Source of the DNA: Fomitopsis serialis
Taxonomy: Eukaryota; Basidiomycota; Agaricomycetes; Polyporales; Fomitopsidaceae
DNA: 64,000 bases
Direction: 5' to 3'
Assembly (NCBI RefSeq): GCF_022376445.1
Contig: NW_025954963.1
Location: forward strand, 1,054,001-1,118,000
Positions within the stretch are counted from its first letter, which is position 1. The number at the start of each line of letters is the position of its first letter. The notes beneath the pieces are model-generated. The model had not been told where the DNA came from, did not search any database, and saw only the letters and a list, made by a program, of their open reading frames with translations. A program made the position numbers and the translations under genes. Shown one piece after another: positions 10,239-20,965 of this stretch.

Positions 10239-12181
10239 ATGCCCTCAGAGCTCCATCGAACTGGTACATGGCACATACTACCGTCATCGTCCTCTGACAT
10301 CTCAGCCCTGTTGGAGAACACGAGCGCAGGCGAAGGAAGGCAGTGGGAGGTAAGAACATGAGCCGTTCAGTGATCATCTTCTAACTTGCCCGCTGTCAGG
10401 TCATCACTTCCAGCGGCTTTCTGTCTCGAGCAGCGAGCGATCGTGGCAGTCCGCGCAGGTGAGCATCGCCGTTAATGGTGCTCTCTTGGTAGTAGTGCGC
10501 TGACGTGGGGCTTGCCATCCAGCGAAACATCTGAGGACGTTTACGAAGGGCCTATGGTTGTGGAGAAAGAGGCTTTGGGTAAGCCCACATGAAGCACGCA
10601 TACTCCGCATATCTTACGTTGCACGCTCGTGCAGAGGTCGTGCCGAGCAGATGTGCTGTGGATTCGGCTCCAACGTCAGCACCTCCAGTACTACGAACAC
10701 CGCTCTCTCAATTGCTGCGTAATGAAGCGCACGTTTCACAGCACGCACCTGCCGGTCGCACCTTCATGACAGGGCCCAGGTTTGCAGACGAACGTCCTGG
10801 GCGCGCGACCACGATACCCACTACCCGCCATAGATTTCCCTTACTCCGCCCTGTCGGTACGTAGACGAATGCCTGATCGAGGGCCGCTGTCCTCACGTAT
10901 TCGCCACAGCAGATGGGGCCGGCTTTCACGTTCAAGGTGAAGGATGCGACGATGACACCGACTCTAGTCTTTGCGCCGATGATGATTGCCTCAGCGCGTC
11001 GTCCATTTCCACGGACCTCGTGCCCGTATCATCTTTTCTCGCCGAGTCGCACGCAAATGTAAGCAGGTCTAGCATTGCTGTTCGGGTGCTCGTCGTGCTT
11101 TTCTCATGTCCATCGATGCTTAGGAAGTGCAACTTGAAGTCGACCAGCCTCACTTGCCCTATTCTTACAGTCAATTGGGAGCCGCTTGTCCAGAGACGTC
11201 GCTTTCGACACAAAGGGTTGCAACTTCTCCTCGTGGGCTTTCCCCGGCGGTCCCACTACCTCCTACTATTACCAGAACCTTCCCCTCACCGGTTGTCGCT
11301 GCACCCGATGTCTCTGTTGACGACACTTCTTCCGGGCAAAGCCAAGTGTCGGTGCCGAATAGTCTTCAGGCAGCAGATAGGGGTAACCTTCCCATGCGAC
11401 GAGAGCGCAACCCTGACGCAGAAGGTCGACATAATATGCCTGCAAGCGGTGCTCGGGGCCTTACCATGCGAGCATACCCTACCGAACTGATCTCTCTTGC
11501 ACGCGCACGACCCTCGTCGGCCCCGCCCGTCGGGTTGACCGTCGCGCGGCTATGCACTCCCACCCTCGGTTCGTCGAGGCCAGTCTCGGCGTTAGAACCG
11601 CCTGACGCAACGACGTTGGCCGCTCGGAACAAGGGAAACGGGAGACATGCCTCGCGCGGTGCCAATGGTCAGCCTCCCGCCGAGGCCCGTCTTGCTGCCA
11701 TCAGAGACTGGGAGCTTTACCGGAACTGCTCAAATTTCCGCAAAGGCCGCGAAGAGGGCCAGACGATCTGGTACAAAGTGGACTTGCCTTTCGCCGTCGA
11801 TCAGCCACCGGCGTCTCTCGAAGCATCCCAAGGAGACCTTTTCATCCACGTTGACACACGCACGAAGAAGTCGCGCATGTGGCTATGTGGCACGCAGGGA
11901 CAGTGGGAAGCAGCGCAGGTAGGAGTACCACATCCTCGGTACAGAAATCGGCGCCTCCACGTCAAGGCGGATGGCGAACCCAGCTGGGTTACTCGGGAGA
12001 CCTCCGTTGTGTATGGCAGCAAGAGAAAGAAAGAGCGGCAACATGACGCCGAGGCAGAGCTACTGGTGAGTTTGTGTCGTCATCATGATAACAGCACAGG
12101 GTGCTCATACAGGGCCTTATCAGGGCCTAATGGCTTGATTATTTCGCTTGCTAACCATTTTGCGAACAGCGGCCGAGGTGA
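10239..12181 (+). CDS. Orphan protein, 515 codons, seven exons
   Basis: A clean spliced gene: exons 10239-10349, 10400-10458, 10523-10578, 10635-10856, 10913-11058, 11124-12065 and 12170-12181, all with GT-AG introns of 45-104 nt and matching phases. The first part is acidic and Ser-rich, and the middle is Pro/Ser/Thr-rich and probably disordered. Around residues 310-435 is a compact block containing WYKVDLPF, ASLEASQGDLFIHVD, MWLCGTQGQWEAAQ, HPRYRNRRL and GEPSWVTRET, followed by a basic KRKKER segment. I recall similar blocks from agaricomycete hypothetical proteins but know no function. The last coding exon is tiny, so the true end may differ. It converges with the 402-codon gene at 13051-14462. 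Confidence 0.62.
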
Positions 12182-13050
12182 GGCGCCCTCGGTGAGGCGC
12201 CCTCGCTGTGCGTCGGAGGAATCCAAGAGGAATCACTTGTTCATGTGCTCACGCCATCTTTCGCGAATTAAGAGTATGGGTTATTTATGCACTTCAACGC
12301 TCAGCATGCTCAGACGTACTCACCTAAGCTGCGACGCTGAATGTTACTGGTATAGACTTGTCTTGCGCGCGCGAACTCTCTCGTCGCTACGTCGTGGGCG
12401 GGATGCGAAGCTTGCAGGAGAGACCGAGGGAGAAGCAGTTCAAAGCAGATACGGGTGACACGTCCCTATGTTTTCAATAAATCGACGAGAGACCTTGATT
12501 ATTCTCTGAGTGATGTTCCTGTACAAGCGATCGCGGGCTACAAACGACAATTTGTACGGAGCCCTGCGTCCTTTGACCCCGGCCCCAAAAGAGCTTCGAT
12601 GCCCTCCGTTGTCACTGTGCCTATCTATGCCTCCGACTGCCGCCGCGCGATTTCCCGACTGCCTTGTTGGATGCCTTCGGCTTACCCTGGCGCCCTCCAA
12701 TCGGGCGCTCATCCTCCATGGCAATACGCTCACGCCCTGCTTGCGGCTTCCAGTTCGATCGCTGATCAGAGGCAATCGCATCCGTTCCAGCTTTGCCAGC
12801 GAGCTCATGGCTCAGGGTATCTCCAGTAAGCGATCCAGAGTCACTGGTGAATGTCACGCCTTGTCCGCTCCCGTCTACGTCGAGTCTCGCTTCGGCATCG
12901 GTGCGCAGTGCCACGCTAGCGGCGGTGCGCTCTTTGGCCTCCCTGCTGTCCTCGCCTCTTGGTTGCTTGATTCTCGAGTTACCATGCCGAAGAATATCGC
13001 TGCGTCATCTAGTAAGAAGTGCGCGAGACATAGCGCCCAAACAGAAGCAC
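12182..13050. other. Intergenic between convergent genes
   Basis: The interval separates two convergent orphan genes. Open frames at 12455-13061 overlap in three frames and look like chance. No repeat or RNA gene is visible apart from a direct repeat of GGTGAGGCGCCCTC near 12177-12204, at the end of the upstream gene. Confidence 0.5.
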
Positions 13051-14462
13051 TCACGACATGACTCGAGGCTCGTGCTCCAATATATACTCCGCCGAATCCA
13101 CCTCCAAATCTTCTTTCTCAAATTCGTTGAGCCTTTCGAACCACTCGAGGCTGTAACAGTTGGCTGGCAGGCCAGAAACTGCCCCAGGTCGATCTGACAA
13201 CAAGCCCCTATCCAGACGAATTCTTGGTAGGGCGCCTCTCCCTGAGCCTGGTCCTACGCCTTTAGATTCCCTATACCCCCTGTAAAAGTGGTCGAAAACC
13301 CGGAGCCAAACAGTGACCTTGGACGACCGATACGGCGGTGCGTGAATGAGGAATTGTCCTCTGATATCACGATCAGGCTCGTCGGAGCTCATCCCGTCCG
13401 TACCCAACTTGCGGAGCATGCCGACGTGATGCCGAAGTTGCGGGTACTGCACCGCGGATGTTAGGCGTTGAGAGAACAGCTGATGCGTCGGAATTCAGTT
13501 CATCATGACAGAGCAGATTGCCTCAGCAGAACGTACTGTGTTCCTACGTTGCGCGCGACTCTGTCTACGCAGCTTTTCTCTCACTTCGTTTTGGCTCATA
13601 CTCGCACGTTGATACCTTCGTTTAAGCTGTTTGAGATGCGTCGTAAATGCTGAGATGATCTTCGCCTTGTCTTTGCATCGATATTGTTTGCTCGCCCTGA
13701 AATGCTTGCAAAACACTCGAGCCGCAGATTTGTTCCACCCATTTGCTGGCGTCCCTTGCAAGTCTACCTTGAACGCATCGGCCGTGCAGCATCGACTCGA
13801 ACCATCCCATGCCTCCCTTTCCTCAACCGTCACGAGTGTCGCCCGCTTGAAGCGCGCGTCACTATCCCTTCGGCGCATGAGCAGCATGACATGATCTCGA
13901 ACAGCGCGCTATGATACAGGTCAGCCTCTGTTTCGCGCACAGGTAAATAAGCAGTATCATCGCACCGCGAGCTCATTGCCTTCAAGTGGGCGGCGCTTGG
14001 GAAAACCAGCCAGCCTCTTGCGTTTCACTGCAGGCATACCTAGCTCGTCGCTCTCATCATCCGCATCCGAACCCTCGTGTTGACCGTCTGAACGATGCTG
14101 TCTTTGCAGTGAGGCTACTTCGCCCGAGAGACTTCTGAGTTCGCCTCTGATAGCCCGGATATCATCGTGAGATGCCGGAACGAACTAGTCGATGCCTTTA
14201 GCCCTGAATAGACAGTGCGGGAACGCAAAATTGTACTTACGGAGCGTCTGTCGTGGGTAAATGGCTCATCTTTTTCGTCCTCACCCATCATGGTTTCAAC
14301 GTGAAGCGCGTGTCCTTCATGTTGTTCCGCAGCGTGGATGGTGTGGTTGAGCGAATTGCCCGAGCCAGCAGAAGTGTGCGGCGCATAGCCGCCAGGAGGA
14401 AGCTCAGTGCGTTCAGCAGCGCCACGGGCGGCTGTAATTGGGTCATCGACGTCCATGGACAT
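13051..14462 (-). CDS. Conserved agaricomycete orphan family protein, 402 codons
   Basis: Four exons join in frame on the minus strand: 14462-14241, 14184-13966, 13908-13537 and 13446-13051. The protein has an acidic start (MSMDVDDP), a coiled coil (IRAIRGELRSLSGEVASLQR) and a basic stretch (VKRKRLAGFPKRRP). Conserved blocks follow: SRCCTADAFKVDLQGTP, GWNKSAARVFCKHF, YPQLRHHVGMLRKLGTDGMS with SDE next, and VTVWLRVFDHFYRG near the end, then GLPANCYSLEWF. I recognise CCTADxFxVDLxGTP and LGVDGMSSDE as marks of a large family repeated in Agaricomycetes, usually annotated as hypothetical. All phases fit, which supports an intact gene. It may have further 5' exons in 14470-17040. Function unknown; the copy number suggests mobility or selfish spread, which is inference. 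Confidence 0.7.
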
Positions 14463-14469
14463 CTCCTGG

Positions 14470-17040
14470 AGGAGACATTCTCGACATTCTCGCCATGATA
14501 ACCGGCACCGGTCGCGTCTGCCCCTTGTATGGACTTCCCGTCTTCAGAAGCCGGCCCGCGTGTGCTGAGAGCGGTTCTCGCTGTCGGAAAGCTCGGCGCA
14601 GCTTGAACGATAGGGTCATGACTCCGACTGCTACTGGGCGCCTTAACACCGCTGCGACGCCTCTTTACACCGGCAATTCGTGGCGGGGAGCAGGTCATAG
14701 GCTGCGACTGATACCTGGGGAGCTCAGCGGCCGTGTCCGCGAGAGGCCACAGGTCGGGCTGTCAAGCCATGAGTACCTGAGTCATATGCCAAGAGGGCAT
14801 GTCACTGACTGTATCTCCGTAGGATGGGCCACGATGACTGCCTTCAGGCACCAATCTGGTCGTTGTGAAGCGCTGTACATGCCCGCGGGTCGCAAATTGC
14901 AAGCCTCGGGCACTGGAGCATACATGGAGGGTCCTCCCTGCGGTGCGGCTCCAACAGGCGATGCCGCGCCCTCGGTATACCCAGGATCCACAGGATCCAT
15001 AAGCAACGTCATACGCTCAAGAGTATCGCACGCTTCCATGTTGGGGCCTGGAACCGGCATCCTCGCCGCAGGTCGTGTCTCAGAAGACGGTGCGTTAGTT
15101 GAAGCGGATGTGATTATTGGTGGCACCGACGTATAAGTCACGCAGGGCAATATAAGATCGGCGACTGCCGTCGCTTGGCCTCTACCAGCTTCGAACTGCT
15201 GTAGAGATGGCAAGCCGAAGCTCGCGGGCTTGCTGAAGGCCTCCACAGCCCTGACCTTTCCTGGGAAGGGATGGCCCAGGTGTTGTTGTCGGAGGGATGT
15301 CCCTGTGAATTCGGAGACCAGTTTACAAGGCCATGAATGCCAGGGAGAGAGGGAAAAGAGGCCTGATGAGACAGCGTCGCAATCGTGCCGGGGAATGCAG
15401 CTGCGGGGCTGCCTAGGGAAGTGCTGGAAAATATGGACGAGGCAACGGCGGACGGTGGGCCACGCGTAGATCCGGAATCCACCCTGCCGATATCACCTGC
15501 AGAAGGACTGCGCAGTCTTTTCCTCCTCGAAGACGACCCGCCGCCTGTCCCACCTCGCCTCGACAAGCTCGTGACGGGGCTGATCTCCGGAAGATTCGAC
15601 GCTTGCGCAGGCACGTGGTCAGCGATTGAAGGGCCGGAGAGAGTCGCCCTACGCTCAGGAGTCTCCTCGTCTGATCCTGTGTACAGTGCTGGCTTGTCAA
15701 AGACCTCCTTCGATTGCAACACGGATTCGACGCCAGCAGTAGGAGCGCGCTCCACCGGCTGGCGGCTGTTGTCACCGGAACTCTGGTGGAGTGGGGACTG
15801 CTGGGAAGCTCCTCCGAAGGAGTACAGAGCTGCTGCACCTACATCAGACACAGGGTGGCAGAGATCCGCTATCGACAAGCCGGTTCGTGGCCGAGTAGGC
15901 GCGCTGTCTGCGATTTCTCCATGGCCACGTTGCGTTGTAGCCGCATCTTTGGGCCCCTGTTCGGTGTAAATGAGATCCACGCCATAAGAACACCGAAGAG
16001 CTGCGTATCTCACCCTACGTATGCACATTTCACTCCCATCAGAGAAGTGGAGCCCGTCGACATTTGAGCTGGGCAGGAAGCCTGACGCCGATGTTCGTTC
16101 GGCATTCTCAGCATGTTTGACGAATGGGCCACATAACATGCGCCGGTATGCAGACGAGACCGCCCGGAGGTCTGAAGCACCTTGGCGTTCAATCACGCCG
16201 GGGCGGTGCTCGGGCTACTCGCCGACGCACTGCCAGCCGTCGCTGACATTGCGTTGCCATCTAACAGAGAAGCTCCGGGGATCACATCTCCCTCCCAGCC
16301 GCTAACAGGCTTGTCAATGCTGAACGACTCGGACCCAGAAAGGTCCGACAAGCCCGTGAAATATACCTCCGCTGAGCTGTGCGTTTCGCCTACACGGGCA
16401 GTGCGCGACGACGAGGTTGATGATGATGGGCTCACGTCGCCTGTAGAGAGATCCCAATTAATTTTCACCTCGTAAGTTGGGCGTGAGTAAGCCCGGATCG
16501 AACCCTCACTACCATCGAAGGAGGCTGGCCTATGCAAGCTCAAGGGACGACTGGAAGAAGGCCCCGGCTCTGTCAGGACGGGAGGGCTGCGCATCAATGC
16601 GTGCAAGCCTCGTTTGTCACCATGCCTGCGGCTCGCAACGCGACTAGCCTGAGTAGAGTGGGGGTTCCGGGGGAGCTAGGACAGGTATCGGTAAGACACG
16701 AGCAGTAACGGCTGAGCGAGATTAATAGACGGCACCTCTGTGAAGAGTACGACAGTGTTTTGTCATCGTGAGAGGATGCATACTCCAAGCGAGCACCCAT
16801 GATCCTTGGCCATGCCTGTGAGCATCCCGGTAGCTGAAGAAAAGAGTCTGTGTCGTACCGCCTATGCTTCAGTTTGCCGCGCTGCTTACGTCCAACGGGG
16901 GCTTCAGGGGTGTCGTATCGAGGTCGCTTGTTTGGGATCCAGTCTCCAGCGCCACCAAGGTCTCCACTCGAAGACGGCGCACCTTCTGCCGCTCGTTTTT
17001 GCGGTGGCCGCCGCCCCGAAGGCACTGTCAACGACATACA
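14470..17040 (-). CDS. Possible orphan gene or 5' exons of the 13051-14462 gene
   Basis: The minus strand shows three protein-like frames with Ser/Pro-rich, disordered composition. One starts at an ATG at 17037 (MSLTVPSGRRPPQKRAAEG, then NKRPRYDTPEAPVGRKQRG). A second runs at 16606-16193. The third, at 16196-15138, is 352 codons long and is the longest open frame in the first 36 kb apart from the exon at 11124. Splice junctions between them could not be resolved by eye, so the exon list is uncertain. The KRPRYD signature and the position directly upstream of the 402-codon gene suggest one long gene, but two genes are equally possible. No known domain. Confidence 0.4.
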
Positions 17041-19321
17041 CGTTATCAGTGATGCATGCAGCGAGGACCACAGCAGAAGGAGGAACCGTACCCGACCCTG
17101 CCTGATGCATATCATGCCCCGACATCGCATGCCGCGGGTGAAGGGTGCGTACAGCAAGAACGTCGCAGCGACGTAGTAGCGCATCAGTTAAGCTGCTGCG
17201 AACAATGGAGGTCAGCAGGTGGTTACAAGTGAACAATGGGCATCTCAAGGTGATCGCCGATCGCCGGGACCACCGGCCACCGCTCTAGTATGCTCCATCG
17301 CACAACATTCATCCCACGCAAAGCGACTGTTTCAGGCGCAGGCGCGTGGTGGACACATGTGAGCTCACAGTAAGTAAATGTTTGAGGTGTGCAGCCCTTT
17401 TCCTGATGTTCCTGCTTTTTCATGATTTTCTCGATTTATTGCGAGCGAAGCGAGCATGCAAATTGGAATTAGCAGGAATTGAGTATTCTCGCCTCACGCC
17501 GTCGAATACATGTCCAAATCCCTTCCGATAATTCCGAGAAAATCACCATAATTTTGACCGCATACGAAAGTAGAGGACTAAGCCCTTCGTTAGTCACTTT
17601 CTGTTGAGACTTCTGCGTTTTGGACCCTATGCTACATCGCTACCTGTCTGTGCACCTCACATTCACCCCGCCCCTAGCTCTGAGATCGTTCAACCTCCTA
17701 TAATGGACCAACAAAACCACTCCCGTCACAACCAGGTCTCGCTACATGCATTGCTGTACGATGTTGCCCCCCTCGAGTCCGAACACTAGCTCCATCACGG
17801 CCACCTTGCCTATTCGGACTTGACGGGCGCTCAGTCCTGTTTGCGCCACTGCCGCACTCAATAACCACACATGCCTGCGGCGCTCACTGATATGTTCATG
17901 TACATGACAACTGCCACGTCCCAGTGACCCCTGATAATTCGTGTTCCATGTTCATACCAGTGACTCCGTGGTTCGGAAGGTGTGTCACCGTGTTACTTAT
18001 TTGATACGGTAGTCTTCCCGGCTTGCAGACTCGCTGAACGAGCGCTCAGGGATGATGCGGACATGCATGACCATGCGCCTCGGCCATACCCTACTCTACG
18101 AGCGACGTTAGCTCGTACTACGCGCATTCCCGACGCACCCAATTCGCTGAGTTCACAAGCCCTCGCGACACGCGCAACTATGCGACGCGCTGTAATGGGC
18201 CGTCGGCCTGACTTCACGCGGTACGATCAAACTTCAAGTTGTCTTATCGCATATTTGACTATCAACGGGCTTCAAGCTAGCCTTGGTATTGCTTGATTTC
18301 GGAGGTCCTGCTGATTCTATTAGTCTAGATTTCGCTCGAGCCCCCCGACACCGCTACGATGATCCGGGCTCTGCGGCCCCTCATGTTCACGTGAGGGGTT
18401 TGTGTCGAGCCTGCGCCGTCGCGTGAGCGCCGGGCACAAAGCGTCGAGGACTCAGGACAAAGCGTCGAGGCTCTGAGCGCTTGCTCCGAACGCCCTTCGC
18501 CAACCGCGCCCCGCAGGCGGGCGAGTACGCACGGTAAGCTGCTGCCTCCCTACGCGTTTTTCGAGGGCGCCGAGCGTGCGGTTGAGTGGAGCCCAACATC
18601 CCGCACCTTGCACGCCCTCGCCGGGCGCTGGCTCCTGAGCACCCTTAGCTGACGCCGCGGCGACGACAGGAACGCCTTTCCCAAAGATCTGGCCAGAAAG
18701 CCCTGCTGCGGCCGCAAAAGCCCCCCCTGCAGTCCCCCTTGCAGCCCCCCCGCCCCCTGCCGCCGCGTTGTGCGGGCTGCTGGCGCCGCTGCTACGCGGC
18801 ACAAATGCGGGGCGTTTCGCGCCCCTTCCCCCAGCAACCCGGACGCTTCGTTGGGCGCGGTGCATCAGGGCCGGAGGTCAGCCAGGGTAGGGGTCGGGTA
18901 CGAGAGGCGCAAGCTGGACGCTCTGTTAGTTCACTCTCCCTGCCAGCTAGATCCGCGCATCCTTCCCAAGGGCTCCTTTCGCCTCGGCGGCGCTCGTGAG
19001 CGGCTGGGCTCGTAAGATATCGCGGTGCGCATCGGCGGCCTTCAAGCACCCCTGCAGAAGGCCGTCGCCACGCCCATGGGCTCACTGGACGCCTCTCACC
19101 CTTCTCTCGTATCACATTATTCGAACGCAACTCGCTGGTGGCTGAACAGTGTCGGGGCAACGTCGACTTCCTGGGCCCCTGTGTCCTACGCCGGCATCTG
19201 TCGAGGCACTCCGCCCCTTTCCGGCCCTGCGAGCGCGCGCCGCGCGACGGCGCCGGCGACATAGGCCCGTGCGAAAGCTGCGAGGATGCTCTTTGCGAAA
19301 CCGAAGCCCAGCGGGCCGCCT

Positions 19322-19348
19322 GATCTCTGGGGTTGCCTCCCAGAGATC
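19322..19348. repeat. Perfect 10 bp hairpin
   Basis: GATCTCTGGG at 19322-19331 pairs with CCCAGAGATC at 19339-19348 around a seven-base loop. It is in a stretch without a supported gene, and no function is evident. Confidence 0.7.
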
Positions 19349-20488
19349 CTGGCCATAGTCAAGCCGGCGGGCTGGCCCGCATACGACCCTGGCTCAGGCT
19401 CCGAGCTGCAAGGCTGAAAGCCCAGCTCTACTCTGTCCCCGCACGCGATTACGTCCACAAAGCCTCGGCCGATGTCGCTGTGCCAGCCACGCATGCTCAT
19501 GCCGTCGCCGTAGCCATTCGAACGCTTGGATCTTTGAACTACGGCGGTTTGCGCGGAAGTTTGCTTGCGTTTGAATTTTTGGCCACTGCGTACACCTCAT
19601 CCGCCGCTGGCAATATGCTGTATTCCCTGTCGAGCGGTTGAGACCCTTGGTCATCAAACCTTCGCCTACGCCCGTGTTTGCTTGCCGCCGTCGGCGACTG
19701 AGGCGTCATGCGGCCTGAGCCAGTTCATTAGCGTAGACGGTTAGGCTCGATTCTTGTCGGTTTCTCGTTTCTGTCGTCACAAGTCTGTCTCAAGCTCAAG
19801 CTCGCAGTCGCCTGTTTGTTTGTTTTCCATGAAATCTTTTTATTGTCCGCGAGGGCCGAGCCCAATGTAGACGACACTATAACGGCATGGGATGGGTTCG
19901 GGGCTGTACTATCCGAGGTAGAGCGAAGGCGTGTACAGCATAGGAGTAGGAGAGGCCCGGGGTAGAGATAGGAGCAGGTGTATGTACAGTAGGGAGCGTT
20001 CAAGCCGATCGCGACACCATGCCATGTATGTACGTAAGGAGGGAGCTCCCGCCTGGGAGACCATACGCTTTCGACGCGGCGGTCGGGCGGGACGAGCAGC
20101 CGGGCTCAAGCGCTCAGGGCGGGGTGTGAGTGTGGTGCGCAGGGCTGTTAACGTTTGCAACCTGGTGCGGCCCCGGCAGCTCAGCGCTCAGCACTCTACC
20201 CGGCTCCTACAGTGACCATCGGAGGGACCTCTCGCGCACTCTCCGGCGCACTGGTAGAGTCGGATGCGACGTACGAGTGGTAGACTGCAGTGTAGAACAG
20301 AGAAATCAGTGCAATGTGTGAGATAGGGTGTGAAAGAGGAAGGGGCTACGGCCCATTGGCCTTCGAGAGCGAGTCGCCGTAGACCGCCGCGAAGCAGCAC
20401 GTCTCGTAGATGTAACGGAAGAGTTGTCGGATGGCCTTGGGCTGAGTGAGGAGCATTTGGATAGTACGTTACAGTATCGGATGTCAAC

Positions 20489-20495
20489 GTTCAAC
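20489..20495. repeat. Left target-site duplication
   Basis: The heptamer GTTCAAC lies directly outside the left terminal inverted repeat and is repeated at 23323-23329. Because the repeat end and flank share C/G bases, a duplication of 5-7 bp is compatible. Confidence 0.75.
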
Positions 20496-20525
20496 CCCAG
20501 TGAAAAACGCATCTGCTGGGAGATG
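20496..20525 (+). repeat. Left terminal inverted repeat
   Basis: This 30 bp end matches the reverse complement of 23293-23322 with one mismatch at the fifth base. The inner 15 bases ATCTGCTGGGAGATG are identical. Confidence 0.88.
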
Positions 20526-20715
20526 CTCTGAGATGCTCGGAGCTGCTCGGTGGGGCCGCTGTCAAAAGGACATCTGCGAGCAGCTCTGAGCAGCCTGGAG
20601 CATGAAATCCGGACTTTTCGCATTTTTCTAGATGCTCGGAGCTGCTCTGAGCGTGAAAATTACGCGTATGCAGCTGGGAGCAGATCCGGGCATATTGCTA
20701 GATGCTCCTGTATTG
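20521..20715. repeat. Left subterminal repeat array
   Basis: Variants of GATGCTCGGAGCTGCTC occur about six times in both orientations within 200 bp of the left end. Related copies lie at 23226-23292 near the right end. Such arrays commonly serve as transposase binding sites, but that role is inferred. Confidence 0.65.
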
Positions 20716-20749
20716 CACTAGCTGCCAGAAAAATATTGCATTTATCGTG

Positions 20750-20965
20750 TATACGTTGCCCGCATCCTGCGCCGCCCGCGCCCTGCATACCGCGCCCGCG
20801 CCTGCGCGCCCGCACCCTGCGTACCGCCCGCGATATCGTGCTCGCCGACAGCATACCACGCCCGCCACCCGCATATCGCGCCCACGTGTTCCCGCCCAGC
20901 CACCCCGGACGCTACCTGCATACTATGCCCACCCGCTTCCTACATATCGCGCCTCTCACTCGCAC
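20750..20965 (+). repeat. Imperfect CCCGC-rich tandem tract inside the element
   Basis: The tract is built from loosely repeated words such as CGCCCGCGCC, TGCATACCGCGCCC and CACCCGCATATCGC. It is absent from the rest of the window and forms part of the transposon filler sequence. Confidence 0.6.

Larger units (their letters stand above)
17041..20495. other. Gene-poor, partly GC-rich interval
   Basis: No gene can be supported. The part 18400-19700 is GC-rich with overlapping open frames on both strands, which I take as composition effects. It contains a tandem pair of ACAAAGCGTCGAGG units near 18436-18470 and a 10 bp hairpin at 19322-19348. The segment 17395-17480 has an AT-rich run ending in a GCGAGCGAAGCGAGC palindrome. 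Confidence 0.5.

Noticed and set aside
16470..16530. GGATCGAACCC-like stretch resembling a tRNA T-loop
   Set aside because: No acceptor stem, anticodon arm or A box could be placed around it, and it lies in a protein-like frame.
18380..19660. Several long frames in GC-rich sequence
   Set aside because: Frames are open on both strands simultaneously and show no domain; stop codons are simply rare in such sequence.
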